Below, piece after piece: positions 47,070 through 58,619 of a stretch of 64,000 nucleotides of DNA. The stretch's first letter is position 1, and each line of letters opens with the position of its first letter. Made by a program: the position numbers and the translations under genes. The notes under the pieces are model-generated. The model searched no databases and was not told the DNA's origin. It saw only the letters and a list, made by a program, of their open reading frames with translations. Where the stretch lies: positions 14,464,001 to 14,528,000 of the forward strand of contig CM074184.1 of assembly GCA_037179385.1 (NCBI GenBank), written 5' to 3'. Origin of the DNA: Holothuria scabra (lineage: Eukaryota; Echinodermata; Holothuroidea; Aspidochirotida; Holothuriidae).

Positions 47070-50000
47070 TCATCTGCAATCAGTTACCCACGCATGTACA
47101 TCTGAAGCCATTCTGGGCCAATAAAATCTACCTCTTACAAATGAAAGTGTTCTTTTAATGCCCAAATGACCTTGTTCATTATGCAGAGCTGTTAACACAT
47201 TTTTTCTATACATTTTAGGCAGCAATAACTTGTTAACCTCCGTCTTCAGTTTCGGAGTTAATGTCTTCCTGTACAGGATATTATCTTTGAAATACAGCTG
47301 TGTGAAATTTCGCATCATACATTTTACTTCTCCAGTCTCATCTGCCATATTCCTTGGCTTCTCTCTCTTTCTTACATAACCCCGAACTCTAAAAATGTCG
47401 CTGTCATCTCTCTGTGCTTTTTCCCAGTCTACTTCGTGGCCTACATTACTCCCAAAACAAGGGTCTTCATAACACTCTGGAATAACATCAGCTGTCATGG
47501 CCACTGACGATACCAACGCATCATTGTATTTTCTTGGTGAAATAGTGTTCTGAGGGACATCCAACCTAAGACCTTGACAAATGGCCTGTAAAGACTCTGA
47601 TGACAACTTACCCTCAGTTTCTGGTGTAACTTCTTTCATTCCAGCCCCCATTTTGAGCTTCATTTTTTCTTGTTCCTTCACATCCTGCTGGTTCAAATTC
47701 TCCCCTGTGGGCCTTCGAGACAGAGCATCTGCCGCAACGTTCGTCTTTCCTGATCTGTAATTAATAGTAATGTCATAATTCGATAAGTTAGCAAGCCATC
47801 TTTGCCCTGTGGCATCCAACTTGGCTGAGGTAAGAGCATAAGTCAAGGGGTTATTATCTGTCATTATTTGGACGTCCTTGGCTCCATACAGGTAATCTCT
47901 AAATTTGTCACACACCACCCATTTTAAACAAAGAAACTCTAATTTGTGGGCTGGATAGTTTCGTTCAGAGGGGGATAAGCTTCTGCTTGCATAAGCTACT
48001 GGATGCAACTTTCCATCTACTAGCTCCTGATACAAAACTCCTCCCAAACCTTCTCTACTTGCATCTGTGTGTACCACAAAAGGTTTCGTCAAATCAGCGA
48101 ACACCAGCACCGGTGCTGAGCACAGCTTGTCTTTCAGAGTCTCAAATGCTGACTCACATTCTGGGTTCCATTCTGATCCAAATGCCTTATTCTGAAGATA
48201 GCTCACCCTGGAACTTTCTGATCGAGTCTTCTTCTTTTTCTTAAAGTTACCTCCAGCCGTAAGACGGTGTAAGGGATAGGCAATCTTAGAATAGCCAGGA
48301 ACAAATCTTCGATAGAATCCCGCAAAACCCTGGAAGGATCGCAACTCTGTTACATTTCGTGGCCGTGTCCAGGTTCTTATTGCCCTCACTTTCTCAGGAT
48401 CTGTTTGTACTCCCTTTTCTGACACAATGTGACCCAGGTATTTTACACTCTTGCAGCATATTTGACACTTGTCCGGAGACACCTTCAATCCAAACTCAGC
48501 TAATCGACTCATCACATTTTCAATTCGTAACTCCATCTCCTTCAGGGACCTGGCAAACACAATAATATCGTCCATATAGACCAAGGCTTCTTCTAAGTTT
48601 AAACCAGTCATACAGCGTTCCATCAATCTTTGAAACGTAGCTGGTGCTCCCTTAATTCCTTGAGGTAATCTTTTAAATTCATAGAATCCTAGAGTACAAA
48701 TGAATGCTGTCTTTTCCTGGTCTTCTTTCTTCATAGGAATCTGATAGTATCCTGACTTTAGGTCAATCACACTGAACCAAGTGCATCCATTCAAACAGTC
48801 AAGGGCCTCCTGTACCAAAGGTACAGCATACTGGTCTGAGAGGGTTCGAGAATTTAATTTGCGGTAGTCCATACACAATCGCAGTTCCCCATTTTTCTTT
48901 CGCACAATGACAATGGGGGAAGCATATTGGCTTCTAGACTCCTCAATGATGTTATTGTCACATAGCTGCTGCAGATGATCCTTTAAGTCATCCAAATCGG
49001 CCAAGGCTACTCGTCTGGATCTCTCTCGGAAAGGTCGGTCATCAGTAAGTTTAATTCCATGTTCAATTTTGTCAGTTAGCCCAATATCCCATTCTCCAGA
49101 GGAAAAAACTTGCCTATTTTTCATCATAGTCTGTAGCAACCTCTTCTTCCACTCTGGACTTATCGGTCCGCATTTGAAGGGTAAACTGGCAAATTGGTCA
49201 AATTCTGATGTTGTCCATTTCTTGTCTACTTTCTCCTCAGTTGCTGCATTCTGACTTTCACGAAGAGTGTTACTTGAGGTGTTTCTACACCACTCTGGCA
49301 CACCCACTTCTGCTACAATAGATCTAGGTCTCAGAGTAACATCTTCATGTCCAGGGTTGGTAAGGGTCACCTTCATCTTACAAAAAGTGGCACCAGGCAA
49401 ATATCTCACCTGGGAATGTACATATAAGGGTGAGGGTAGATCTGTATCGGGTGTATCAATCAACACGAGCTGTTCAGCAGTGCAGCGATGGTGAAAAACA
49501 ACCGTTGTCTCTTTAGTTGAACCCGCAGGAACACATAAATTGTCATCTCTTCTCAGTCGTGCAAATCCCACATGACCATTGGGTCCCAACTTGTCAACAT
49601 CATCCAACCGGATATAAGCAGCACGACATTCAGCAGAAATATCTAAAGCACTTAAGTATCTCTCACCACCCACTCTCTTACATGCAGCATGACATTGTTT
49701 AAAAATACCTGTATTAGTTCCCACTATAAGAGGGCATCGGGCTGAGTCCCTTCCATCTGGCACCACTAATGCCACTGTTTCAAAAGCCTCATCAGTTCCT
49801 GAAAAATGAGCAGAGAAACCCAAGTTAATGTAGGTCCAACCTCGGTATGGGAGAGAACCTCCTCCTCCATGTCTAACTATTAAATCTGTGAGTGGGTGAA
49901 GTTCCCGATTCAGAGTCTGGAAAAAACTGTCAGCTAACAACGTCACTTGGGACCCGCTATCTAGAAGGCACACTGTGGATTTCCCATCTACTTGACAAGT

Positions 50001-50080
50001 TATAGTACTCTCTTCTCCAACTAGCCCATTAGGTAATTTTGAAACGGCTGGTCCCTGCTGACTCCGAGAGGTGAGGCAGT
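47070..50080 (-). CDS. Pol: protease, reverse transcriptase, RNase H, integrase zinc finger
   Basis: One open frame, 967 codons from 49,973 and extending in phase up to about 50,080 (KLPNGLVGEE before the protease). Protease: CLLDSGSQVTLL at the N-terminus. RT: LRLCMDYRKLN, LKSGYYQIPM, LPQGIKGAPATFQRLM and the catalytic YMDD (48,571-48,582, about residue 465). RNase H: FVVHTDASREGLGGVLYQ and QIMTDNNPLTYAL, ending near YRSGKTNVAADALSR. Then comes the HHCC finger of integrase (HNEQGHLGIKRTL, DC), interrupted by TGA at 47,072-47,070 between its two cysteines. Apparent -1 phase relative to gag. The region itself is undamaged up to that stop. Confidence 0.92.
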
Positions 50081-50083
50081 CCG

Positions 50084-50572
50084 CTACTGGTCGGACCCTT
50101 GAGTGCCTCCCCTCATGGGTCCCCTTACGTTTTCCTGGTCTATTTTACCCAGCACAAACTGAATCAGCTTGCGATTTACTTCCTGTACATCTGCCTCTTG
50201 GTTGCAATTCCTGCTAATGTGTCCTGTTCGGCCACAGCTGAAACAAAAGTTTGGGCTGGGATGACGGGCGGGACCAGCTGCTGTCCACTGACGGTATTCT
50301 GGTGTCACATTCGGGGTAGGTTCTGCCACTGTAGTACTTTTGGGGTCTCCCATAAGCCGTAAGGCTCTTACTTCCCCTTCCAGCTTCACCAACCGGTCAA
50401 CAAGTTTCCCTTCATCATTCATTCCAGGGGCAGCAGGTTGCTGAGGTTCCTCTGAGCTGGTGGCTGAAACACTATTTGCCAGGGCTGTCCTGGGTTTGTT
50501 CTGGGAATGGTTTTGAGATTTTCTCTGCTGCAACTTGATTTCCTGCTCCTCTTCATACCTCCTTACCATTTT
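50084..50572 (-). pseudogene. Gag nucleocapsid part with CCHC knuckle
   Basis: Follows directly, in the same phase, the capsid frame after a TAA at 50,572-50,570. Starts KMVRRYEEEQEIKLQQRKSQ (basic helix), then a Ser/Ala/Pro linker with a short coiled stretch (DRLVKLEGEVRALRL), then one zinc knuckle CFSCGRTGHISRNC. Ends at TAG 50,084, where the pol frame overlaps in -1 phase. The knuckle packages the element's RNA in related elements. Confidence 0.85.
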
Positions 50573-51090
50573 TTAAAGGGAAATACATCCTGCAGCATCC
50601 TTTTCCACATCCCTTAGGTGAAGACTTGTGATCAGCATTTCGTCAAACAGTAGGCCCCTTACAAACTGTCGCAGGCGGGCGCTGTTCACATTCTCTGGGC
50701 GTATACCCCCCTTCCTAATCACTTGCCTCAACTTTAACTGGAGCCTTGATAGGTATGTGGAAGGTTTTTCACCGTCTTTCTGCTTCATGCAGTGGTACTG
50801 GATGAGAAGTTCCTCCCCACTCTCAGTAGTCCCAAGTGCCGTTTCCAGAGCTGCAAAGTAGTCCTCAGCAGTTGCCTTAGGAAGGTCCTGTTTTAAGTCT
50901 GTAATCACTCTCGAGGCTGAGGGTCGCAGGGCTTCCCTAATTCTCTTGCGCTCCTCAGCCTCAGAAATTTTGGTCCACTCCTCCATTTGTCCTTCTGCTG
51001 CCTCAGTCCAGGAGTACCATTCCTCCTCATCTTTGTTTGGAACATCCTTACCCGAGAAAAACTTAAATCGGCGATAACTGGGGTTAGATG
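50573..51090 (-). pseudogene. Gag capsid, PNMA/Arc-like
   Basis: Reads FFSGKDVPNKDEEEWYSW and TEAAEGQMEEWTKISEAEER, then REALRPSASRVITDL, EDYFAALETALGTTESGEEL, YHCMKQKDGEKPSTYLSRLQ and SARLRQFVRGLLFDEML. The order FSG..P..EEE..W, EKPS.YL.RL and LRQ matches capsids of PNMA-family and related gypsy Gags. The frame opens at about 51,090 after a phase change relative to the upstream N-terminal frame and ends at TAA 50,570. Confidence 0.75.
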
Positions 51091-51543
51091 GTACGCACCG
51101 TATTGTTGATCAGTAATTGAAGGAGTGGAGTCACTTTTCAGGTCACGCACTGTCATTCGTTCTGTGGTTCCTCTTGCTGGGCCACGGTTCTCTGTCAGGA
51201 GTACTACTTTAAACCAAATGTTATCCTCATCAATCTCAATAGTAGCACTGTGGCCTATATCTATCTGTGAGACATCCCCTTCAAACTCGCACAATATGAT
51301 CGTCTCAGTGTGGCCAAGTCTTGTTACTTCTTTCCTACAAATACCTTTTAATCCCGGGGGTAGGCCCTTTGACAACCCCACTAATACTGAAAGGGTGGTC
51401 GCTCTGACCATGCTACAAGACAACAATACGCAGTGATGCTCAAGAATATCTTCCTTCTTACACCACTCTTTCCCTAAGTCTTTCAGAGAACTAGTAACTT
51501 CGGCACTTCAAAGGTCTTCAAAGTATGCTCGATGGCTCTCCAT
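50905..51543 (-). pseudogene. Gag N-terminal domain, PNMA-like
   Basis: The likely start is ATG at 51,543 (MESHRAYFEDL), followed by an in-frame TGA at 51,510-51,508. Past the stop the same frame gives KDLGKEWCKKEDI, then SMVRATTLSVLVGLSKGLPP, VTRLGHTETIILCEFEGDVS and IWFKVVLL. This has the layout of the RRM-like N-terminal domain of PNMA proteins (short leading helix, strand with V.G, later F.V..L). After about 51,090 this phase is a wrong-frame continuation, because the capsid resumes in another frame. Confidence 0.65.
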
Positions 51544-51651
51544 GTTCCCCAATTAAGCATTACCTTTAACAAACAGCAGTTTCCCCAGAGAGAGAGACAG
51601 AGAGAGAACATACATATTCAGTTACAAAATTCCCAGCGACGCTTTCAGTGT

Positions 51652-51670
51652 TCCCGGATAGGCCCCCAAA
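51652..51670 (-). other. Putative primer-binding site
   Basis: Two bases past the 5' LTR the minus strand reads TGGGGGCCTATCCGGGAA. The leading TGG (complement of tRNA CCA) and the position fit a tRNA primer site. I cannot name the tRNA. Confidence 0.55.
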
Positions 51671-53360
51671 TGTAACCCTAGGTTCGTGTTACTGAACACT
51701 GCCCTCAGTGCTGAACAATACCCAAAACTCAAAAAGACGTCGCAAGAAACTTTGATCTAAAATCTCATCCCAACTGGGAAAACTGGTTTATTTTCACTTG
51801 TACACATAACTCAAGTAACTTCTCTCTCTCTCTGTATATCAAAACCAACCAAAGTGAATCTGAGATAATCTACTGTACCCAACTTTGAATAGTACGTACC
51901 TTAACTTAGGCCCTTGCACACTCAAGACTAAATACAGGAAATACAGGTGAGCCTGCCTAAGTATCTTACCTCCTGGTAAGTACTAAAGAAAACTACAGTC
52001 TTGCAAGACTTTGATCAAACTTTGACCTGTCTAAAAAAACAGTAGGAGGCTCTTAAGCTAAAAGTCAATTACAAAACTACCTTAGCAGAATTCAGTTACT
52101 AAAAAAAAAAACCCCAGTGCACTCGCGAATTACTGATCAGTTACGAAATCCTGACAGGTAGTTCCTACTATGGCAATCCTCATGCACTAAATCCTCAAAC
52201 CTGGGATAGAGTTCATTTGATTGAGCAACCAGCAGCTGGACAAGAACGATGGTGGAACGTTAACCCCGCCGTTGTGAAGACCAGACGGTTACCTCACTTG
52301 AATGTCCACTTGAGAGTAGGCAAAAAGTTATTGGAATAGTATATAACACAACACTTGAGGATATGATATTTCAATTATACCAACATTTCAAACAGACAAC
52401 TCATTGCACCCCTGCTATCAGCAGTGAAGCTTAACCATGTCAAAGTACCCATTGTCAACATTTTCACAATTATTCACCAAGACATCTTTGACAATATAAC
52501 TACTTCCAAATCCTTCCTAGCAATTTCCTACACAACAGAAAAGTTTCATTACATCATTTTCCAGGACTACATTATGCACTCCAATTCAATATACAGCTAT
52601 CTCTTCCCAAGCTAACCATACTTAGGCCCTAACAAAATTCACCACTAACTTTCTGGAATAGCGCCCTCATTTTTCAGCACCAACATGCCGTCCCTGGCCT
52701 GAAGACGACAACATCACCCAGGCTACTGTACACAATTCTACGTACATTCATATATTCAGCGACCCACAAAATCGCTTCACAAAATCTCCCTTATGCAGGT
52801 TTGACAAACTGATCTACGGTACATAATCTAAATGAAATTCTACAGATTACCACTTAAATAGCTTTTCATGGTTAACCAACCATTTTACAGAAATAAGTCG
52901 AAACTTTTAGCGATTCAAGGAGGAACAGGTGAAAAACTTTGTCATTGGCCTACGTACAGTATATCACATACAGTATGCATTACACCAAACCACCTACGGC
53001 TACACAGTAGTAGTGCAGACGACACTAACTATACACTAAGTAACACGAGAGAGAGGTTTCATTTCGATAACAACCCCTAATAGCTTTTCATAACATCAAA
53101 ATTTATCTTGACAACTCACCTGGAGAGCCATCGAGCAATACAAAATAGACAGCAGTCTTCTGGATTAACAACTAGACCTGGCTGTCACCATAAAGATAAC
53201 AAATGGCAGCTAAATCAAGTGTTTAATTTGTGGTCACTCAAAGACCTGACATGCGAGAAGACATCTTGACCACATGTGTCGTATGCACATCGTAGGCGCA
53301 ATAGACGAAAAATAAAACGATTAGCCCGCCCTCAACCGGGCCAACATACAGGGGGCTACA
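51671..53360 (-). repeat. 5' LTR of the Ty3/gypsy element, with insertion
   Basis: Matches the other LTR over two blocks, 51,671-52,310 and about 53,121-53,360, with a handful of substitutions and a shorter (TC)n run. The ~810 bases between the blocks have no counterpart in the 3' LTR. Confidence 0.9.
52311..53121. other. ~0.8-kb insertion in the 5' LTR
   Basis: Bounded by gtccact|tgagag on the left and actcacc|tggagag on the right, whereas the 3' LTR reads gtccact|gaagagcc. Similar 6-7-base words at both edges could be a diverged target duplication, or the source of a deletion in the other LTR. No terminal inverted repeats and no coding frame recognised; AT-rich with many short aacca/tcca words. 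Confidence 0.6.
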
Positions 53361-56300
53361 CTAAGAAATGGCTCCTATTGAATTTCACATTTGAGGAAAA
53401 AAAACTGCCGCGTGACTCTGAAGAGCCAATCATGAAACATGACAGTCTTTTACACTTTTTCATGTTTGGGCGACTGCTCTTACCCTATAAATCAAAAGAT
53501 TCTGCAATCAAAGTATTTTCCTTTTTCTTTTCCAAGCCTCAGGCTAAAGCTATAAGCAACTGCAAAACTAAATACTGAATGAAACTGAAACATGCTGTGT
53601 ACAGCCAGTCTGCACAGCCACCAAAAGTCGCTTCTTTTCTAATTTGAGTATGCATGACGTCACAGCTTTGCATATATAATTAGCAAAAACTTACTGTTTC
53701 AAATCCAAATTTCGACATAAAAAACACATAATCTTACAAAATCATCATTAAAATTAATAGGGAACACATTTTCCGATAGTTTTGCAACATTTTTGAAGTA
53801 TTTTAGACACAAAGCAATGAATTTGAGACGATTTTTCGAACTCGTAAAAACAGTTTTCATTCTGTTCGGAAAATTTGGTTTTTTCTCGAAAACAAGTTTT
53901 TTGGCACGGTATGCCAGAAAGAGGGTACATCAGAAATTTCCTTATACACCTAAAAAATCTAACATTACCATGAAATATTTCTGAATACGGTCAGGTATTC
54001 GCAAAGCTTAGAGCAGGTATTGACACTGCCTTGGACCGTATGTATTATGGTGTTTGCATTAGTTGCGCGAAAATGGAACTACACCGAGCGAGAAAATATC
54101 CTCCACATAAGTATTAATCATGTTAACCTCGTCGAGTCTTCCTTTACGTTTGATTTACATATATATGGCAGGAAAATTACATTGAGAGTCAATTTTTGAA
54201 AACCTTGTAACGATTAAGTGGCTACCGATGCAAGGGTTATAGTGATTGTATCTTAAGTACGTCAGTACCTTGAGTCGACCACCACAGTGTTATACAACGT
54301 ACGGCACGATGTACAACACCTATTAATTGACCGACTCATGGTAACCTTTTGACATAAGTGGCCATACACTTTGCACGTCACCACATTATACAATCAGTAA
54401 ATCACAGTTATTGTAGACTCATAAATTATTGCAAACAATAACATGACAGAAAAATTGTGGCATTAAACTAGACAATAAAGAGGTAAAATGGAGGGATATT
54501 GGAATGTATAGTTCTCTTGTAACGCTTGTTATTGAACTCTGGGGTGATAAACGCTATACAGTCAGTTGATCCTTATCCTTAGGTGGTGAGGTCGAAGAAA
54601 TGAAGCCTCTGATCAGAAACACTTTGTTTAGTAATATAAGTTATGAACAGCATGTGGAACTGGGTGGGTCTTAAGTTTTTTTAGGGAATTGGGTACTCAG
54701 TACACAACCCCCACCCCCACTGGAGACATATCAACTGAGAGTAAGGTAACAACAGGCCATCAAGTTAATTCAAGTTAGTGACAAAAATTTTGACTGTAAT
54801 ATGCCATTACTATGTGATGGGGCAATTGTTACATTATTCATCTCTCCTCTGCTCAGTTAGTGGTGTAAAATTACAACAGTTTATACTTTAAATGAGAAGG
54901 CAGTCTCAGAAGAACATATGAGATTTCATCCATCAGAATTAACAGCTGATGATACAGGACACAAGTGCACAACCAAAATTCTTAAGTCAGTAAATTGGCA
55001 TTTTGCTTGTGTAGAGAAAAATTGTCCTCTAGGATACACTGACTCAGAATCCCATTTGTGCCATTATACAAGAAAAGGGTACATAGCAATGCAAGCTCTA
55101 ATCTTGACCTTAACCCCCAAATGGGCCTAGAGCACTAGTAGGTGTAGGCTATAATTAGCAATTACATTTCAACAGGAACAGGCTGAGAACTAAGGCACAA
55201 TTAATTCATTTGTGTAGAAATATGATTCAGCACAACAGTACAAAAATACGGTAAGTAAGAAAACTGAGAACAATGGCCCAGGCAAAATAATAAACAAAAA
55301 AATCCTGAAACTGATGGAGCTCTTATGGTACGCATTCCATTATACTCTAGGTATATTCCTCAAGTCATTTCCCTTTTGAAAATTCTTGACTTTGTCTGGG
55401 AAAACCATATGAAAGAACCGAAAGGCTGGTAAAGTGTATGTGTAAATAAATGGCTATAGAGCCTATATCAGTTGTTTCATGTAGCCTGCAATACCTGTAA
55501 GTGTAACACTAATTTGCTTATTTTGGTTCTTCAGCTTCATCGTTGATACTGTACATTGCTCCCGATTCAACTCACAAGGTGCATATGGCACAATAATTTT
55601 GTGCTGCAGGCCTCTTAAATTTTTTTACAAGCTTTTTTCTAAAATGAAAACTCACTCATACAGCAAGCAAGGACTAGTAAAGTAGTATCTGTATGATGAT
55701 CACAGATCATCAGTACACATTCATACATTCACTATGTACCACAGTGTGCAGTCTTAGCATGCATAGGCCAAGGCCTAGTATAGACTAGGCCTGTCTGTAA
55801 AATTTTAATGTTATTTGTTAGTGGTTTAAAACCTTAGAAGGGCCTGTCAGTCGTATTAAAATTCACTTTATTACTTGACATAAGGACTAAAATAGTATCC
55901 TAGTTAGCAGCCTAGAATCAAAACACATAACAATAGCTTACCATATGTTACCATATGTTAACCATAACGTTACCGCCTTGTGCGATGCTCTACGTGGCCA
56001 AAAAGTGCAAAATTCCAACTTGCAAAAACGTTCATTGCGACTATTTTGTTGTTTTGCTCGTAGTGTAATAGGTATCAGTAGTTAGCTTTATGTCTCAAAC
56101 ACTCGATTTTGGAAGTTTTACACCCCAATGATCCTGAATACGGTCAGGTATTTGCAAAATTTGAGGCCAGTCAAAAAACACCACCAAAAGTTGACCTGTT
56201 TTTGATGGAAAATTTCTCTGTGAAATTTCGAAAGAAACAATACCTCACGATATTTTTAGTAAAGAAAAGACTTTAACATTTCAAATGACCAAGGACACAG

Positions 56301-57527
56301 CAACAAGGAACGCCTTTTTATGCATTATTCAGAAGCTTGAAGTTCCCCCAGCATGTAAGGTACCTATTCTGCGAAACTAATGATTTTCTCTTGTCGGCGG
56401 AGTTTCCATTTTAGAGGATGACGTCACAAGCCTCATTAACGCTTACAGCGAGGCTTGACTGTGTAATTCTGCTTTAATCGCGTCGTGTTATTGCCCTTGG
56501 ATTTTAAACAAACACCTTTCTTTTCCAAACAAAACATGATCAGAGGCAAGTGAACACTTAGTAAAAAATGACAACAACACGTTGTTGAAATATAAAATTA
56601 CATTGGAAAATGAGTCTCACATTGTTGAAATATAAAATTACATTTAACAAAAGGTGTCAGTATTATTCAAATAATATCATCCAGCAGTATCTATGCATTA
56701 TTTCATTCCGTAGTAATATTTCATGTAGAAAATGAAAGTTACATATTGTAGGATTAGCGATAAATGTCCTCAACCATGATCAGCGCAACAAAGAAAGTGA
56801 AATCAACGAATTTTTAGAAATCGGCATTAACGTGTGTATCCGATGCGAATGTACAAATCGATACGAGTGGCTGTACCCAATATGCAGGATATTTAGGTTG
56901 AAGAAAGTATGGGGTTTCTTTTAGCTTTTTGAATGTAAGTACCAGTAAAAACTTCAAAATCGTTTCTCTAATGAAATTGTCAATTTTTCAACATTTGTAC
57001 CACTATTTTACTTTGTATGTTTGTAACGTATTTGTTAAATATATCTTTATGTTATAAACTCCAAGGAAACACAAAACATCATTATTTCAGTGGATAACTT
57101 TCAAAATCTCTGTTACGACTTACTAGAAAAGTAAGTTTCCAACAAAATTCAAAATAAATGCTTCATTTCGGTTAGCGAGCCGTAGGGCGAGAGTATGAGT
57201 TAATAAATTAAAACCACCTCGTAGGTAGAATTATTTATATTCGATGGTTTATTCAACAGACTTCAGTACTCGAAGTAAGTAAGAATCATTCGAATTTTAA
57301 TAAACATAACTTTATTGGTAAAAATTATTGTGAAACGGGGGAATGTATTCTGAAAATTATAGGTTCAGTAACATTTAGAAATCATGTCCAATTGTTACTA
57401 GGAGAAAGTAGTGCCAAAATAAGTTATCTCTCATTCATATCTTAAGTAAATCAAGGAAAAGTTTTGTTTTCTGCTATGCTTTTAATTTTTTTCCAATGTT
57501 TTTTTACACAGTTACCTGCTTCGTCAA
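53361..57527. other. Non-coding stretch
   Basis: No gene recognised. About 53,370-53,530 is an inverted copy of the interspersed repeat at 21,420-21,560. The phrase 'ctgaatacggtcaggtatt.gcaaa' occurs twice (53,983 and 56,132), so two more repeat copies are present. CRE-like tgacgtca words lie at about 53,655 and 56,419. A ~45-bp direct duplication (gttgaaatataaaattacat) is at 56,583-56,645. The 70-codon frame at 54,918 has no recognisable domain. Confidence 0.45.
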
Positions 57528-58272
57528 ATGGAATGCAAAGGCATTGGATATTACAGGAATATATCTTTTATTTTGATCATTTCTGTGACACGATTTTTAT
57601 TTTCGTCATGCAAATATTCTGGAAATATTTTTGACTGTAGCTGTCTGAACTTGACTACGTTCACATTGGACAACAATGAAGAATGCAACGAAAATCGGTG
57701 GACGGGAGGCGTTGTTCTTAATTTTTCTCATAATCTGATTTCCTCGACAGTGGGAATAATTACGCACATCGAAAATGTCAATGTAATAGATCTTTCCTAC
57801 AACAACATTGAGGAATTTCTTGGATTCAGCCAATCACATCTATACAGTGATATATTGAATTTATTTTTAAGTCACAATTCCATCAAAAGTCTGAGAGAAA
57901 GTAATTTTCAGTTGTTATCATCGTTGAAAATACTAGATCTCAGTCATAATTTTATTTCTTTCATAGAAGATGGAACGTTTTCCTACGTTTTTCGGCTAAA
58001 ACGATTGGACCTTAGTTGGAATATCTTAACAACCTTAACAATGCAATGTCCTGAAGCAATCGAGTATTTGCACTTCAACAACAACCAACTGCATAAATTG
58101 GAATTGACACGAGTGTGTAACTTCAGAGAATTATACATAGGCGCCAATAACTTTTCCAGTTGTTTTGAGCGGCAAGAAAGTTGGACAGGAAAGATATTTG
58201 TTGGTGGGAAGCTGGTGAAGATCTATTAACACTGGAGGATGTCAAGGGACGCATTAAATGCGGAACTTTAGG
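57510..58272 (+). pseudogene. LRR cell-surface receptor-like gene, copy 2
   Basis: A pyrimidine-rich 3' splice site (ttttttacacag, ending 57,510) precedes the ATG at 57,528. Signal peptide around residues 10-27 (NISFILIISVTRFLFSSC), cysteine N-cap (FDCSCLNL), then about six LRRs (VVLNFSHNLI, VNVIDLSYNNIEEF, LKILDLSHNFI, LKRLDLSWNILTTL, IEYLHFNNNQLHKL, FRELYIGANNFSSC), then WTGKIFVGG, equivalent to WRGKIFFGGNPFNC of copy 1. Here the NPF.C part is lost and the frame stops at 58,229. In another phase DLLTLEDVKGRIKCGTLG continues as a C-cap ending at a possible splice donor (tttag|gtaaca, 58,270). Probably a membrane or secreted LRR protein; no TIR domain visible. Confidence 0.75.
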
Positions 58273-58358
58273 TAACATTGGCAGTTAAAACAAATAATTT
58301 AATTAACTAAATAATTTAATTGTAATTGTCAATAGGATCATTTTAAATTGACTACCGC

Positions 58359-58568
58359 ATGTCATTCCCTGTCTTTCAATTATTACGGGACAAAAACATA
58401 TACTTACTTTTTGTGTTTGGAGACGAATATTATGAGGTCCAATCTCTCCCAAACAACTTTCATGGTGTACATTTTTGTCAACAATTGGCTGTATCTCATA
58501 TTGATCATATTGCAGGATCGATTTTGGGTGTTGGTTTCGAGGCGATTAACTTCATGGCAAAATACTAA
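58359..58568 (+). CDS. Possible terminal exon, unknown
   Basis: 70-codon frame (FPVFQLLRDKNIYLLFVFGD, then EYYEVQSLPNNFHGVHF, ending INFMAKY) with less biased composition than neighbouring chance frames. A second frame overlaps it. It lies 90 bp after LRR copy 2 and is followed 45 bp later by AATAAA. No domain recognised; could be chance. Confidence 0.2.
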   Translation: MSFPVFQLLRDKNIYLLFVFGDEYYEVQSLPNNFHGVHFCQQLAVSHIDHIAGSILGVGFEAINFMAKY

Positions 58569-58612
58569 CTTATAGTTTTGTGTATATTACTATGTAATAT
58601 TTAATCAGTAGA

Positions 58613-58618
58613 AATAAA
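58613..58618 (+). terminator. Candidate polyadenylation signal AATAAA
   Basis: Canonical hexamer with T/GT-rich sequence downstream (gtttttatctgttttttg). Such hexamers are common by chance in AT-rich DNA; its position after LRR copy 2 is the only support. Confidence 0.25.
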
Positions 58619-58619
58619 T

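Larger units (their letters stand above)
44447..53360 (-). mobile_element. Ty3/gypsy LTR retrotransposon with PNMA-like Gag (inactive)
   Basis: Full-length element read on the minus strand: 5' LTR 53360-51671, gag about 51543-50084, pol about 50080-45414, polypurine tract next to 45333, 3' LTR 45332-44447. LTR ends are TGTAG...TTACA. Domain order PR-RT-RNase H-integrase marks Ty3/gypsy. The LTRs differ at several bases plus one ~0.8-kb indel. No matching target duplication is visible (attta on the left, ctaag on the right). Gag and pol carry several stops and frameshifts, so this copy cannot move by itself. The insertion splits no recognisable gene. Confidence 0.9.

Noticed and set aside
50084..51543. 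A domesticated host PNMA gene
   Set aside because: It lies in phase order with pol between two LTRs with a polypurine tract; it is the gag of a retrotransposon.
54918..55130. 70-codon frame with four cysteines
   Set aside because: Cysteine and histidine spacing does not match a zinc finger pattern I know; no exon boundaries supported.
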